Below, piece after piece: positions 10,893-22,800 of a stretch of 64,000 nt of DNA. Positions within the stretch are counted from its first letter, which is position 1. Each line of letters starts with the position of its first letter. A program made the translations under genes and the position numbers. The DNA comes from Anadara kagoshimensis (taxonomy: Eukaryota > Mollusca > Bivalvia > Arcoida > Arcidae): positions 36,692,185 through 36,756,184 of the forward strand of contig CM037874.1 in assembly GCA_021292105.1 (NCBI GenBank). Direction: 5' to 3'. The notes beneath the pieces were generated by a model. It saw nothing but the letters and a program-made list of their open reading frames with translations, made no database searches and had not been told where the DNA came from.

Positions 10893-12141
10893 GGAAATTA
10901 ATTCAGGGATAAAGTAGAAGATATCAGTGTCAGGAGAAAATTACACACCTTCTGCAAACGAAATGAGCCAAAGCTTTCTCACACTTGGATATGTCCCAAA
11001 TGCCATTCAAACCAAGAGGTAAGATGAACTGTGCTCCACATGTGTGCACCTTAGACCACTTGGCCACCAGAGCTTGTCTTACATTTAGACATACCTACAA
11101 CAAAGGTAATGTCGCTGACACAGAAAAAGTAAAACGCAATCTAATGCCAGGTATAAGGTGGGGTTTGGGCGTCTCACCGTCCCATGTTCTGGATCGTTTT
11201 TCAGTCTCTATTACCCATTAGATATATAGGTGTTATGTGTTTAGTTATGTTCACTATTCATTACACTTGCATTAATCAATCAAGTTCTTGTCTGTTTTTA
11301 TAAACAAAAATTTTCATTAACCAAGAAAAACACTGTTTTCATTTACATGCATTAGCATGATGTATAACAAAAATTACTAAATAAAAACAAAGAGTCATTG
11401 CCATGCTTATTTTATTCATAAAATATTAGCTGATTAACAGATCAAAGAGAATGGTTTTAATAACAATTACATGTATATAAATTAATTTACATATTAAAGT
11501 ATTAGAATTCAACTAAATGAATTGGGTTTGCCGCTGTACCACGTGATTCATATAACTATTGATAAAATTGTAAAAGTTGTTTCCGTGCATATAACAAATT
11601 GATTAACCAGTTAATCCTCAAGTAACTGAATCAAGGATTTTAATTGAATCATACATCAAAACAGTGAGTTCATGTGTTCGAAATGGTGTATATGAATTCA
11701 TGTCAAATCTTAGTAAGAGTATTACAGTGGTTTACAAAATATGCTCACTATTAAAACTGTAATACTAGTTAATAGCGCAAAGTTCTCATAGAAGGTTTTT
11801 TTTTACCGGAATAAATGCTAAATTCTGGAATAGTTAGGCATTTTCCATAATTTTAGTGAAAATTCTGAATAATCTGTCAAAATCCGATATAATCAGACAA
11901 AATCCGGAATGATCTGTCAAAATCTGAAATAATTAGATGATTTTGACAGAGTAAATTTTCAGGAATCTTAAAAATTCTGGTGTCTGATTATTACAGTAAA
12001 AGTCCGATTATTCTGGTAAAAAAAGTCTGATTATTCTGGTGGGCTGTTACACATGTTACATGTAAGTATAATCACCATATCAAATTTCATTAATAAAATT
12101 GAAATATTCTAGTTATTGCAGTATATGAAAGTGAGAACTGA
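10893..12141. other. intergenic, no gene seen
   Basis: SINE-like remains at about 10910-11070, then AT-rich sequence. About 11790-12050 holds many short 'aaatccggaat' / 'taatcagac' repeats similar in style, though not identical, to the segment duplicated at 31890-32230 and 36402-36742. No supportable coding region. Confidence 0.5.
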
Positions 12142-12347
12142 ATTGACGTATCGCTGACCATGCCCACAATGTTCTGACAAAGGTCTGGCATGCTTGAATT
12201 TCACAAAAAGAATGAAAACTCTGTCTGAATTGCGCCGTTTAATGACGTTACTGACACTAGTACGTCATTAGTTGCCGTGACGCTTCTTTGATACCGTGAT
12301 GGCGGCCTTTGTCGGAACATTGTGGGCGTGGCCGACGATCCATCAAT
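12142..12347. mobile_element. MITE family 3 ('attgacg...cgtcaat' ends)
   Basis: Ends are inverted repeats: 'ccatgcccacaatgttc' on the left and 'gaacattgtgggcgtgg' on the right. It shares its interior ('gaatgaaaactctg', 'gtcattagttgccgtgacgc') with copies at 28974-29187 (opposite orientation) and 56650-56858. Confidence 0.8.
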
Positions 12348-13026
12348 CATCTAAACGGTGCATCAAAATTGTTTTTCTTAAATAAACATTTCCTTGGAAT
12401 TTTTTTTTGATTTTTTAAGAAAAATATAAAAATGTGGGAAAAATATATTTCTTAGAGACAAAACACTATTTGGTCTGAAAAGCACTAAGCTTTAGTGAAA
12501 TGATGTTTTTAGAAAATTAATTTTGTGAAAATTTTCAGCCTGAAATCATTATTATACAATGTCTGAAAATGTATGGATGACATTGTACACATATATGTGT
12601 GAAAATCACACATTGTACACAGTATGGCATGTACACATTCACATATGTACATGACTTAAAACATAGCACATAGATACAAAACAAAACAAAATTTTATATC
12701 AAAGCATAACAAAAACCTTTAACCAAAATATGTTATTAAATAAGTCATGAAACTGAGATACAATGTCATTTCACATGTATCCCATAAACCCCAGCTGGAA
12801 AATCAATGTTTTCCCAACTTGAACCATGTCCAAGATCAAAATGTTAAAAGCTGATTGCACACACGAAAGAATGTTTCTGTGACTTTTCATAAAAATCTGT
12901 TAAATATTTTTCAAGAAAAAGTGACAGACAAAATGTTCATGGAAGAAATATAATCAGATTCTAACTTATTTAGTAGCTTAAAAGATAAGTTATTTAAAAC
13001 TTCATTATGCAGAAGACTGTCTGTGA

Positions 13027-13068
13027 TTATGATTCTTCCAATTTCACATTTGAAGTCAAAAACCAAGC
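13027..13068 (-). CDS. BRIP1: BRIP1 exon 27, terminal
   Basis: Acceptor 'tttctgtttcag' on the minus strand, then [13 protein letters not shown] and TAA (13027-13029). Joins in phase 0 to the exon at 18047-18207. The choice of this exon rests on phase, acceptor quality and the short in-frame stop; no homology search supports it yet. Confidence 0.65.
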   Translation of the reverse strand, partial: AWFLTSNVKLEES

Positions 13069-16000
13069 CTGAAACAGAAAGATATCAGACAATTAATTTT
13101 TGAATGCAAATTGGTTCAATATTGCCAGTATAACATTTATAGAAATTACATTTAGTTTATGAAGATCTATATATATACACACACATAACCTTGACTTTTA
13201 TATATAGGTCACTGCAACTTAAGTTTCTTGTACAATCACACTTGTCTATAAAGGCCACCCAAGGGAAACAGTAAAAGTGGCCTTTGTATACAGGTTCAAA
13301 TAATATGAATAAATCAAAGTACTGAAGGTACTGAAGCATCAGCTACACTGAGCAATTTGATAAAAAAATATGTGCACTTGAAACTGAGATTTGTCTAATG
13401 AATAAGTAACAAATGAAAATCGTGCAAATAATAGATACTGTGATCGGGAAGCTTCTAACAACAAGTCTGCTTTTTATGCAAGTTGTTAGGTTCTAACATA
13501 TAGATATGTTACAATGGTCAAAATGGACATGCCACGCAATGTTTATCAATTGAGTAAACTAAGTAATTCGCATAAATATAAATTTTCAATTTTTCAAAAA
13601 CCAAGAGAGGCTACTAAAGACCCGACCCCAAATCTGAGTGATATATCTCAAGCGTAACTGAAAAAAGTCCAGAGAAACCATCATTTTGATAAAATTCACA
13701 AAGTGAAAGGGGCATAACTCCACTAAAACGCAGTTGACTGGAAGAAAACCCAAACTGGATCTGTAATCATCACCATCATCATCATTATCACTTCTCATAT
13801 CACATTTTGATCATCAACATGAAGATATCATCATCATCATCATCGTCGTCATTAGCAGCAGCAGTAGAACCCATGCCATGACAATCACCACCACCATTAT
13901 ATTAATCATTTTCAGAAATCCTCATGTTACATCATTAATATGGTCACATCATCATCATAGCTCTTCGTGTCACATAATCATCATCATTATCAGCAGCAGC
14001 AGTACTGAATGTCATCATCATCATCATGTCACATCATCAGCATGAAGACATTGGCTTTGTCATCATCATCATCATCATCATCGTGAATTATTATTATCAA
14101 CAGCAGCAGAACTGAATGTCATCCCCACCACTCATCATCATCATCATCATACTATCGGCAGTGCTCAGCTGTACTGAATGTCATCATTTCCACCATCATC
14201 ATCATCATCATCGGTACCAACAGAACTCATATCACCATCATAATCATCATCATAGTTTGTCAAGTCACATCGTCATTATCACCATCACCATTCATAGCAG
14301 CAGAGCTTATTTTCATCACCACCATCACTATCATCTTCTTCATCACGATAATCATTATTATCATCGGCATCAACAGAACTCATGTCATCACCATCATCAA
14401 CATCTTTATCATATCTCCTCGTGTCACATCATCATCATATCTCCTCATGTCACATCATCATCATCATTATATCTCCTCATGTCATATCATCATCATCATG
14501 GTGACATCATCATCATCATCGGCAGCAGCAGAACTGAATGTCATCATAATCATTATTATTGTCATCATCTTCACCAGATCATCATGCCACATCATCATCG
14601 ACATAGTGTCATCATCACAAAAAAAATTTCACCATGACCAGCTATTTCCCTTGACTTGCAATTGACAGATTAACCATTGTTGAAGTCATTAATTTTATTC
14701 ATTGAATTCACAATTAATTTGAAAAAAAAAAAAAAAAATAAAAATAAAACCTTTGTTTTAGAAATAATTTAAATGTATTTAAAATTATTGTTGAATATAT
14801 ATAAATTGTCCAAGTGAGCTTCAAAAGCCTGAATTGCTATAAACCATCCTGACACAATAAGCTAATAATCTGTACCTCCCAATTACAGAAGTTGTCCAGG
14901 CAACTGTCTCTTTCAAAAAAAGTTCGTTGACAAGAATTGAGTACAAAAGGGGGAAATATTTCTGAATAGGATTAATTGAAAATTAATTGATTATTATTTA
15001 GACAACTAAAATGTTACAATAAAATTACTTTGAATTTAAGAGAAACTGTAAGAGCAGTTGAGTTCACAAAGTAGGTACCCCCATTCTAATACTTGCTAAA
15101 AAGTGACTAAGTTTCAAAGTCTGGAAAAATGGAGAAAAAATCTTGAAATATTTCCATAAAGTCAGGTGCACATCTTCAATATATATATAAACATTCTGTG
15201 AAGTTTCAAGGCTTTTGGTTGAAAACTGTAAGAGGAGTTGAGCTCACAAAGTACCGGTAGGTACCCCCATTCAAATACTTGCTAAAAAGTGACTAAGTTT
15301 CAAAGTCTTGAAAAATGGGGAAAAAATCTTGAAATATTTCCATAAAGTCAGGTGCACATCCTCAATATATATAGAAACATACTGTGAAGTTTCAAGGTTT
15401 TTGGTTGAAAACTGTAAGAGGAGTTGAGTTCACAAGATTGGTACCCTATTTTCCCGCCCTTAGTTTCTGATCTACTTCACCAACGGTGCTCTAGAAATCG
15501 GAAGAACTTAAGAAAGCACAATAACTGTTTTGTTGGTTTTCCTGCATGCCCAGTGGTCACATCATATTTGTTCATTTTATGTGAAATAAAGTAATGTGGC
15601 TTCATGAAAAGAAATAAAAGGTTGTAAAAACCATGGATTAAACTACTGACAACTTTAATTGGATATCCACTGTAAAAACGATCTAATAAGGACTTATAAG
15701 AAGGTAAATAAATTTTATCTGAAAATTTTAAAACATCGTTTTTTTTCAGTTTTGTTTAGATTTTGATTTCAAGTTGTTCTTTCTTGCGATTTATTTTGTT
15801 GATTCAAAATAAACAACTGGAAAAGGTATTTAAATGAACATTGATGATGAAATTGTCTGTCTCGGAGACATATGGTGAGAAGTGGAGTGTGTGCGGAAGA
15901 TCGGAAGTATTTGCAGAGATTCGAGAATAAAGCATGTCGTTTTTATATTAAACTGATAACTGAAAAGGACAGGGTGTCATGATCATTTTAAAAGGGGCAA

Positions 16001-19000
16001 GGGTGTACTGGACTAAAAAGGTCAGTCACTACGCTATGTGAATACATTTGAGCAGGGGCATCGGGTGTCAAATGCCATGTCCCCAAGCACATGGCTAATT
16101 TGCATACGAACTACGGTATCGATATCCGTCCTACACAACTTCACGAGTCACAAACGATTTATCAACATAGCCATTAACTTGTAAATAAACTTCTTCTTTC
16201 AGTTTCGTATCACATTTTTGGGAATAATCTTTGATTTCTTCTTTTTTTGTTATGCATAATTTCGCTACCGGCAAACTGACAGGAAAGAATTTTAATACCC
16301 AATGAAAGCGGGAAAATCCTCGTGACGTTATGATGAATATTAATGAACCAGGTCGGGATATCCCAAACACGAAATATTATTGACAATCAATTTTTCATAA
16401 ATATATATAATTTATCATCAAATGTGATCCATGTTTAAAGTTATTTAAGTTAAAAATTGTTTAATGAGCATACTTTGTGTTTATTTATCGATGTCACTTT
16501 GCGTAAATTAAAAAAATCCAATATGGCGGCGACTGTAAAACAACCACATGTACAGCACTGTAGGTCAAAAAGAATAACGTCGGCGCCAACTGACAAGATC
16601 GTCATTTTTGTTGGGTTTTCCGAGGGGCGTATACTTTATGGATTTTTATGGTTTTTATCTTAAAATTATCATACAAAAGTGAAGAATTAAAATATAATCC
16701 AGCAATATCAATTACGGACTAATACGCGTATGAATACATTTCAGATCGGCACATGTGTCCATGATAAAAACATTGCTTTCGCAACTTTCCGGGAGACCCA
16801 ATCACTCAGATTAGAGTTTATACATACCTGGGATACCGTATATGGAAATTCCCGTAATTTCAGTCGAAACAAAGGATTTGATTAGCTGTCAAGGTGAAAT
16901 GAGAGCGGCGCTAAATACGAAAAAATCCAACGATCGCTATAAAGCATTCAGCATGGCTGATGCTTTAAAAACAGAAGAGATACAATTCTTCTGGCCTTTA
17001 TAAACAAGTAACCCTTATATGGAGGTTGCCTTTAAGGCAGGTTGGACTGTATATACTTTCAAGACTGTCAAATACTTAAAGTACCTTATTCATCTGAACT
17101 ATGTTTTTCATCCACAATGTTGCATTTCAGTTTCACTTTTTTAATTTGATGTTTTTATTTTGACTTATTTTCAATGTTAAAATCAAGAACCCTTGATTTT
17201 TACTGAAAACAATCTCAAAAGTTCCCATCCCATTTCAAACAATTTTATTCCTAGGACTACATGAAATATCAATCCAATGATGGAATCAAAACCAAACATA
17301 CCAATCCATGTCCAAATCCCAGTCTTAACAGCAAAATAACAGAAACTGGCTAATTAAAATAAACATGTGAACTTTCAACAGAGACCCGAGGCTGGGTAGT
17401 CTGGGTTAGCACCTCCTGTTTAGCTATCTTAAATTCACGACAAGAGTTGGTTATATAATTACATGTATATCATAGCATAATGTGTTTGGAGTTAAAACTT
17501 GCAGGAATATACAATATGTTCAATATACATTAAAATTTTCAACCAGTCCTTGTCTTGGTATTTTCTAATGTGTATGTGTGTGGTTTTTTTTATGTTTTGT
17601 TTTTTTTTACACTCAAGTCAAATATTTTTCACTTATATTGAGATGGACAGGTCAGAACTGGTGGAGGAAACAGGAGAGGTTCGAAGAAAAGCATCAACCT
17701 TGAGCATGCAAACTGACAAACTTTCTCACATCGTGAGTGGGATTCAAAGCTAGGCAGTTCGAACCACTGTGATCCATAATTGCCTGCTTTAGGCACCACT
17801 AGGCCATAGTGGCCCCTATTGTGGTAAAGGAGACTCTTGAAAAAGGAATGGGTCATTCCCAAAAGTAAGCAGTTTTGGACTCTGGGACTGGCTGTTAGTT
17901 TGAACACAGAGGCACCTATTTTTGGTACATGTATAATAAAGGAGACTCTTAAAAAAGTAAGAGGTCATCCCTAAAAGTAACCAGTCTTGGACTGTGGGAC
18001 AGGCTGTTAGTTTGAACACTGAATGAAGTAAAAAACATCATTTTACCTGTCCAGTTTGTATGTCTTTACCAGAATCTGTTGAATATTTAACATATACACC
18101 AAGTGGTTGACCAGAATCACTCTCTGACTTCTTGTTACAGACGGTACACTGTAGATATTGTATAAAACACTCTGTAACAGGATCCCAGGTACTGTTTAAT
18201 GTCACCCCTATAAGACAATTTACAAAAGCATTGTTAAAAATATTTCACTGCAATTCATCAGAACATTGGGGATACAGGAGTGATTTAATGAGGTTTAGTG
18301 TCCCAGTCAAGATTTTTAGTAATATTGATTGAGGAAATTGTTTTATCTAGAGAAAACCATGGACCCGCAGCAAGCAAATTAAACTTTTTTTTCACATTAG
18401 GTCCGTTAAAATCTAGATTTAAACTTAGGCAGTTAGAGGCATTGTGGTTCTTAAGGGCACACTTTAACCACTCTCCAACTTCTGTTTACAGACAGTAGAT
18501 ACTGTATAAAGCACTCGGTAACAAGATTCCAGGCAATGTTTAACATCACGCCCAAAGGCATAGGACTATCACTGTATAGTTGATTGAATAGAGTTTTATG
18601 TCCAAGTCAAGAATATTTCACATTTATCAAGATGTCACCAGCTAAAGGTGCAGTGGAACAATTTTTACCATTAAGCTAGGTTTCCACAAATTTGAAATCA
18701 TTAGTAGCCAAATTTCCAAAATTTGTGAAAATATAGTCCTTTTTAAAGTATTTTTCCATGATTTTGCTAAAATAGGTTACTTTTTGAAAGAATCTCTCAA
18801 AAATTAGTAGCCAATGGCGATTTTGGCTACCAGGAATGGAAACATAGATTAAGTGCATTCTGGGCAATGTGCAGGGAGGAATCTTTAACGTGCCTGGACA
18901 TCCAGGACACAGGACACCAGTTTCTAAGGTCTCTTCCAAAAGAACCGTGATTTTTATTTCCAAATGCTGAGTGCTTGGCTAAAGAACAGTCACTACTTAT

Positions 19001-19831
19001 TTCTTGGTAAGACCTAGCCAGGATTCAAATCCAAAACTCCTAAATACAAAGTGAGCACTCTTCCAACTGAGCTACCATAGTGGCAAATCACTCTAAAAAC
19101 TACACTGTGATTTATAAGAACAATGCAAATAAAGTCGAGTGGAGTGGGGTAATGGTGTTTTATACCCGAGTAAAGATTATTTTACTTCTATCAACATGAT
19201 CAAGGAGGTCAGTTCAGAGATGATGGAGGAGACTGAGTTCCTGGAGAAAACCATTAATGTTTGGCAAGAGAAAATTATTATTTCTATGAAGTTCAATGTA
19301 AAGCTCATGGGCGATTTTCTGGACACAAAAATTTGATGGTAAATATTAAACTCCATATCTCAGTAACTCACTTTCCCACATGTGGTCCGAGCTGGACTTG
19401 AACTCACAGCAGTGAAAGATCCAGGATTTGTAGTCTGACGTCTTATTCATTAGGCCAATGCAGCCTCTAAAACCACTGCCAGTGGTATTAAGGTAATCTT
19501 ACAACAAATTACATACATGTACATGAACCTAACAAAACTAGAACTGTCTCTTAAGAGACAAATACCCTCCGCCCCCAACATTTAAAGTTTTCCTGTGACC
19601 TTGACCTTTCCGATATGACCTTGGTTCAAGGTCATGACACACCTTTGGGCCATGAAGATTATTCATGTGAAGTTTCATGAGAGTCGTCCAAAGCATGAGA
19701 TATGGCCCGGACACAATTTTACACGGACAGGCAGACAGATGGACAGACAGACATGGTGATTCCTATATACCCCCCTAAAACTAGTTTGCAGGGGGTATAA
19801 TCATCAGCAAACCACAATAGCTCACTTGCAT

Positions 19832-19874
<43 letters not shown>

Positions 19875-22800
19875 ATTAACTTACCGTCCACAGAATATTG
19901 TACCACAGCCAATGCTTCTGTTACATTCAAATCATTAACAAAAATTACTGAAATATTCTTCTGCTTAGACAGGGGCTTTACAAACTCAGGATAGCGCCGC
20001 CTTCTTTCAAAACCTAAAGAAAAGGAATAAAAAAGATATTATGCTCCAAGTTGTCAAAACTAAACTATACTCATTATTACTAAAATCCTGTTTTCCTGAG
20101 ATTGTGGCCACATTTTTTAAAAAAAATTATAATTTATTCTAGGGGTGTGCGATATTACCGGTATATTGCGGTATGGCAGGGACGATACAATATACCGGTA
20201 CGCAAAATAAAAAACCGGTATACCGCGGAAATTTTAAAAAATCAGTAGATTATGCTTTACGGTCATTACTAAAAAGGCTGTAATATAATTTTTATCTCGT
20301 AAGTGTTTGTCAACTACATACAAAATAAAGCGCGTCTGAGATACAGACATGTATACATGTTATAACCGATAATGGCAGACGACGAAGTAAAACTTGTCAA
20401 AAACAAACGAGCGAAGGCAAAATTGTGGGAACATTTTAAATTTAGGCAAATAGTGGGGACTATTAATGAAAATATAGCAGTATGCACTGTCTGTAATGCA
20501 GACGTTAAATATGCTGGGGGTACAAGTAATCTTACTTCGCACATTTGCCGCCATCACCCAACTTGGATGCCGGTTCGTTTATCTTTTAAGCATTCATTAA
20601 CGTTGCAATATATTGCAATATGTATTGCAATATTTTCTCAAATATTGCAATATATTGCAATATGCTCTTTTCCCCAATACCCACCCCTAATTTATTCCAG
20701 TTGTGTAAATTTATTAGGAAGTGACCTAATGTACAATTTAAGTCTTTGCTCAAAATCTTATTTCAAAAAGTCTGTTAAATTTTCAATTTTATTTCAAACT
20801 GAAAAATGTCTATTCTCAACAACACCACCTTTTTATCCTTAAAAGGGATGATGTTACAACAATTGTGTGACATCATAAATGGCGGTGTCGATGTAACAAA
20901 GCTTGCAATATGACAAACTGATTCTGGAAACCTAGCACTGGATCAAAGTTTGTGTGCAAATATTGCAACATATTGCATGCTAACACCTCAGAATTTATTT
21001 TTAATTTCTATGCAAAGCATATATTGACACAGACCTTTTGTTAATTCTTCATCCTCTATGTGTGTTTCCATTATTTTTTTTACTACATCATCTCGTTTAT
21101 ATTCTTTCAATTCCTTAAAGAACACTTCATATGCTTTCTGCTTGTTCTTTTTCAGAAGCGTGTCTAGGAACTTTCGGTTTTTATTTTCCGTCGTAGCTTC
21201 GTGTAACACTAGTTCTCTATCATTCTGATCAAACGCTCCTTCAGAGTACATGCCGTCTAAAAGTTCTACTAAGTTTGTGTCTTTAACAATCCATTTGTAA
21301 TTTTTAGTTATTTTTTTCTTTAAATTCTTTGCAGCAGTTGTAGCCATTCCACCTGAAAAATGTAAAGGTAACCCCAGTCAAAATTCATTCACTTGTAATG
21401 GGAGACCAGTTCTCAGATGGTGGAGGAAACTGGAGTGCCGGGAGAAAACAACTGATCTTTACCAAGCAAATGGACAAAAAGTGAAACCAGTATTAACATG
21501 ATCATCACTAAGCAAGCAAATTATCCTGCAAGGTTTTTTTTTCAAATGATTATTTTGGCTAAAACAGCAAAATAAAAAAAACCCCAGAATTCCTTGACCA
21601 AATAATACACAGATTTGATTGAACCTGACCTGTATTTAATAAATTATGAAAAATAGAGTTATGGTCCTTGTTAACTGCATTAATCTTTATCAGGATCTAG
21701 TTTCATGTTGATATCTCGAATAGTTTTTGTGTTATGCTTCAGACAAAATTATGATGGACGGACAAATGAACGGACAGACAAAGGGGCTGCGATCTTCATG
21801 CTCTCCTTTTGAGGAGCATAAAAAATATGAAAAAGTTATTGCTCATAAAAACAAAAGCATGATGGATAGTCATGATGAACAAAGGTGTGTGAAGTAATGG
21901 TATTTTATGCCCTAATTCAGATTCTTTCACTTTTATTCAGGAGTTCGGCTCTCAAATGCTTTTGAGCTGCTTCTTAATAGTACTACTGTATTTCCATAAA
22001 TTGAGTGCACATGGTTTTTATTATTTATTTCTTTTAATTCAAAATGTTTCCATTAAACTATCAATAAAATGCATTTAAAATGCACTGACATAACCAAATT
22101 ATATTTTTAATTAAAAACAGCATTGTTCAGTTCTCCTGTACATAGAGAAATTTTGGAAATTTGATCAAGTTTATACACCAATTGGCCCTCATTCAAAGTT
22201 ACATCAGCGAAAATTTTGGAAATTTGATCAAGTTTATACACCAATTGGCCCTCATTCAAAGTTACATCAGGGCATTTAGGGTCAGGTATGTCATTGTTGT
22301 TCGTTTTTTTTTTCCAGGTGTGATTATCATGAATATTCTAATTATGACATAACGTTTATAGTTGTTCCAAGTAAGAAGGTACAGAAGGGATAATTTTGAC
22401 ATAGTCATATTTGTTGTTTTGTTAAAAAGTTAAAAAATTGCTATGTGAACAGAATTAATTTTACTTTTGGATGACTAAAAAGTATTTTTTCCTATTACTA
22501 ATAGGTCAGTATATTTTGTATTAAGTTTTTATAATTTTTGTGAGTTTGTTGGAAAATACGACTTTATTCTTGCATTTTTCATGTGCACTGAATTTGTGGA
22601 AATACAGTCGCAGGACATTTTACTGATTACATTTAAACAGCCATGGTTCCCACACTTGACTTGATTCAAAATTCTCTGGACCCAGTTCTTCAGAGCTTGA
22701 TTAGTTTAATTAATGGATTTGTCAAAATTTTAATTTTTTTTTAAAATTGAAATTTTGACAGCCATCTATTGAGTCCTGTTTGCCATATAACATCATCAGG

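Larger units (their letters stand above)
13069..18046 (-). other. BRIP1 last intron, ~5 kb
   Basis: Holds a partial MITE family 2 end (13188-13300), a very long ATC/ATG triplet array (13768-14635), an A-rich tract near 14720, a ~190-bp tandem pair (15047-15435), a further family 2 fragment near 17020 and a ~120-bp tandem duplication (17820-18020). Open frames on either strand (for example 16131-16370) show no known domain, and I make no gene call. Confidence 0.5.

Noticed and set aside
14116..14665. Two long overlapping frames rich in His, Ser and Ile
   Set aside because: Entirely within the ATC-triplet array; any frame stays open there.
16131..16370. Minus-strand frame as a BRIP1 exon between 18047 and 13068
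   Set aside because: No homology to the family and no acceptor/donor pair in the right phase; the exon at 13027-13068 gives a better join.
20581..20842. Extension of the BED-finger frame
   Set aside because: Past 20580 it translates a 'ttgcaatat' repeat and crosses the right end of the element.
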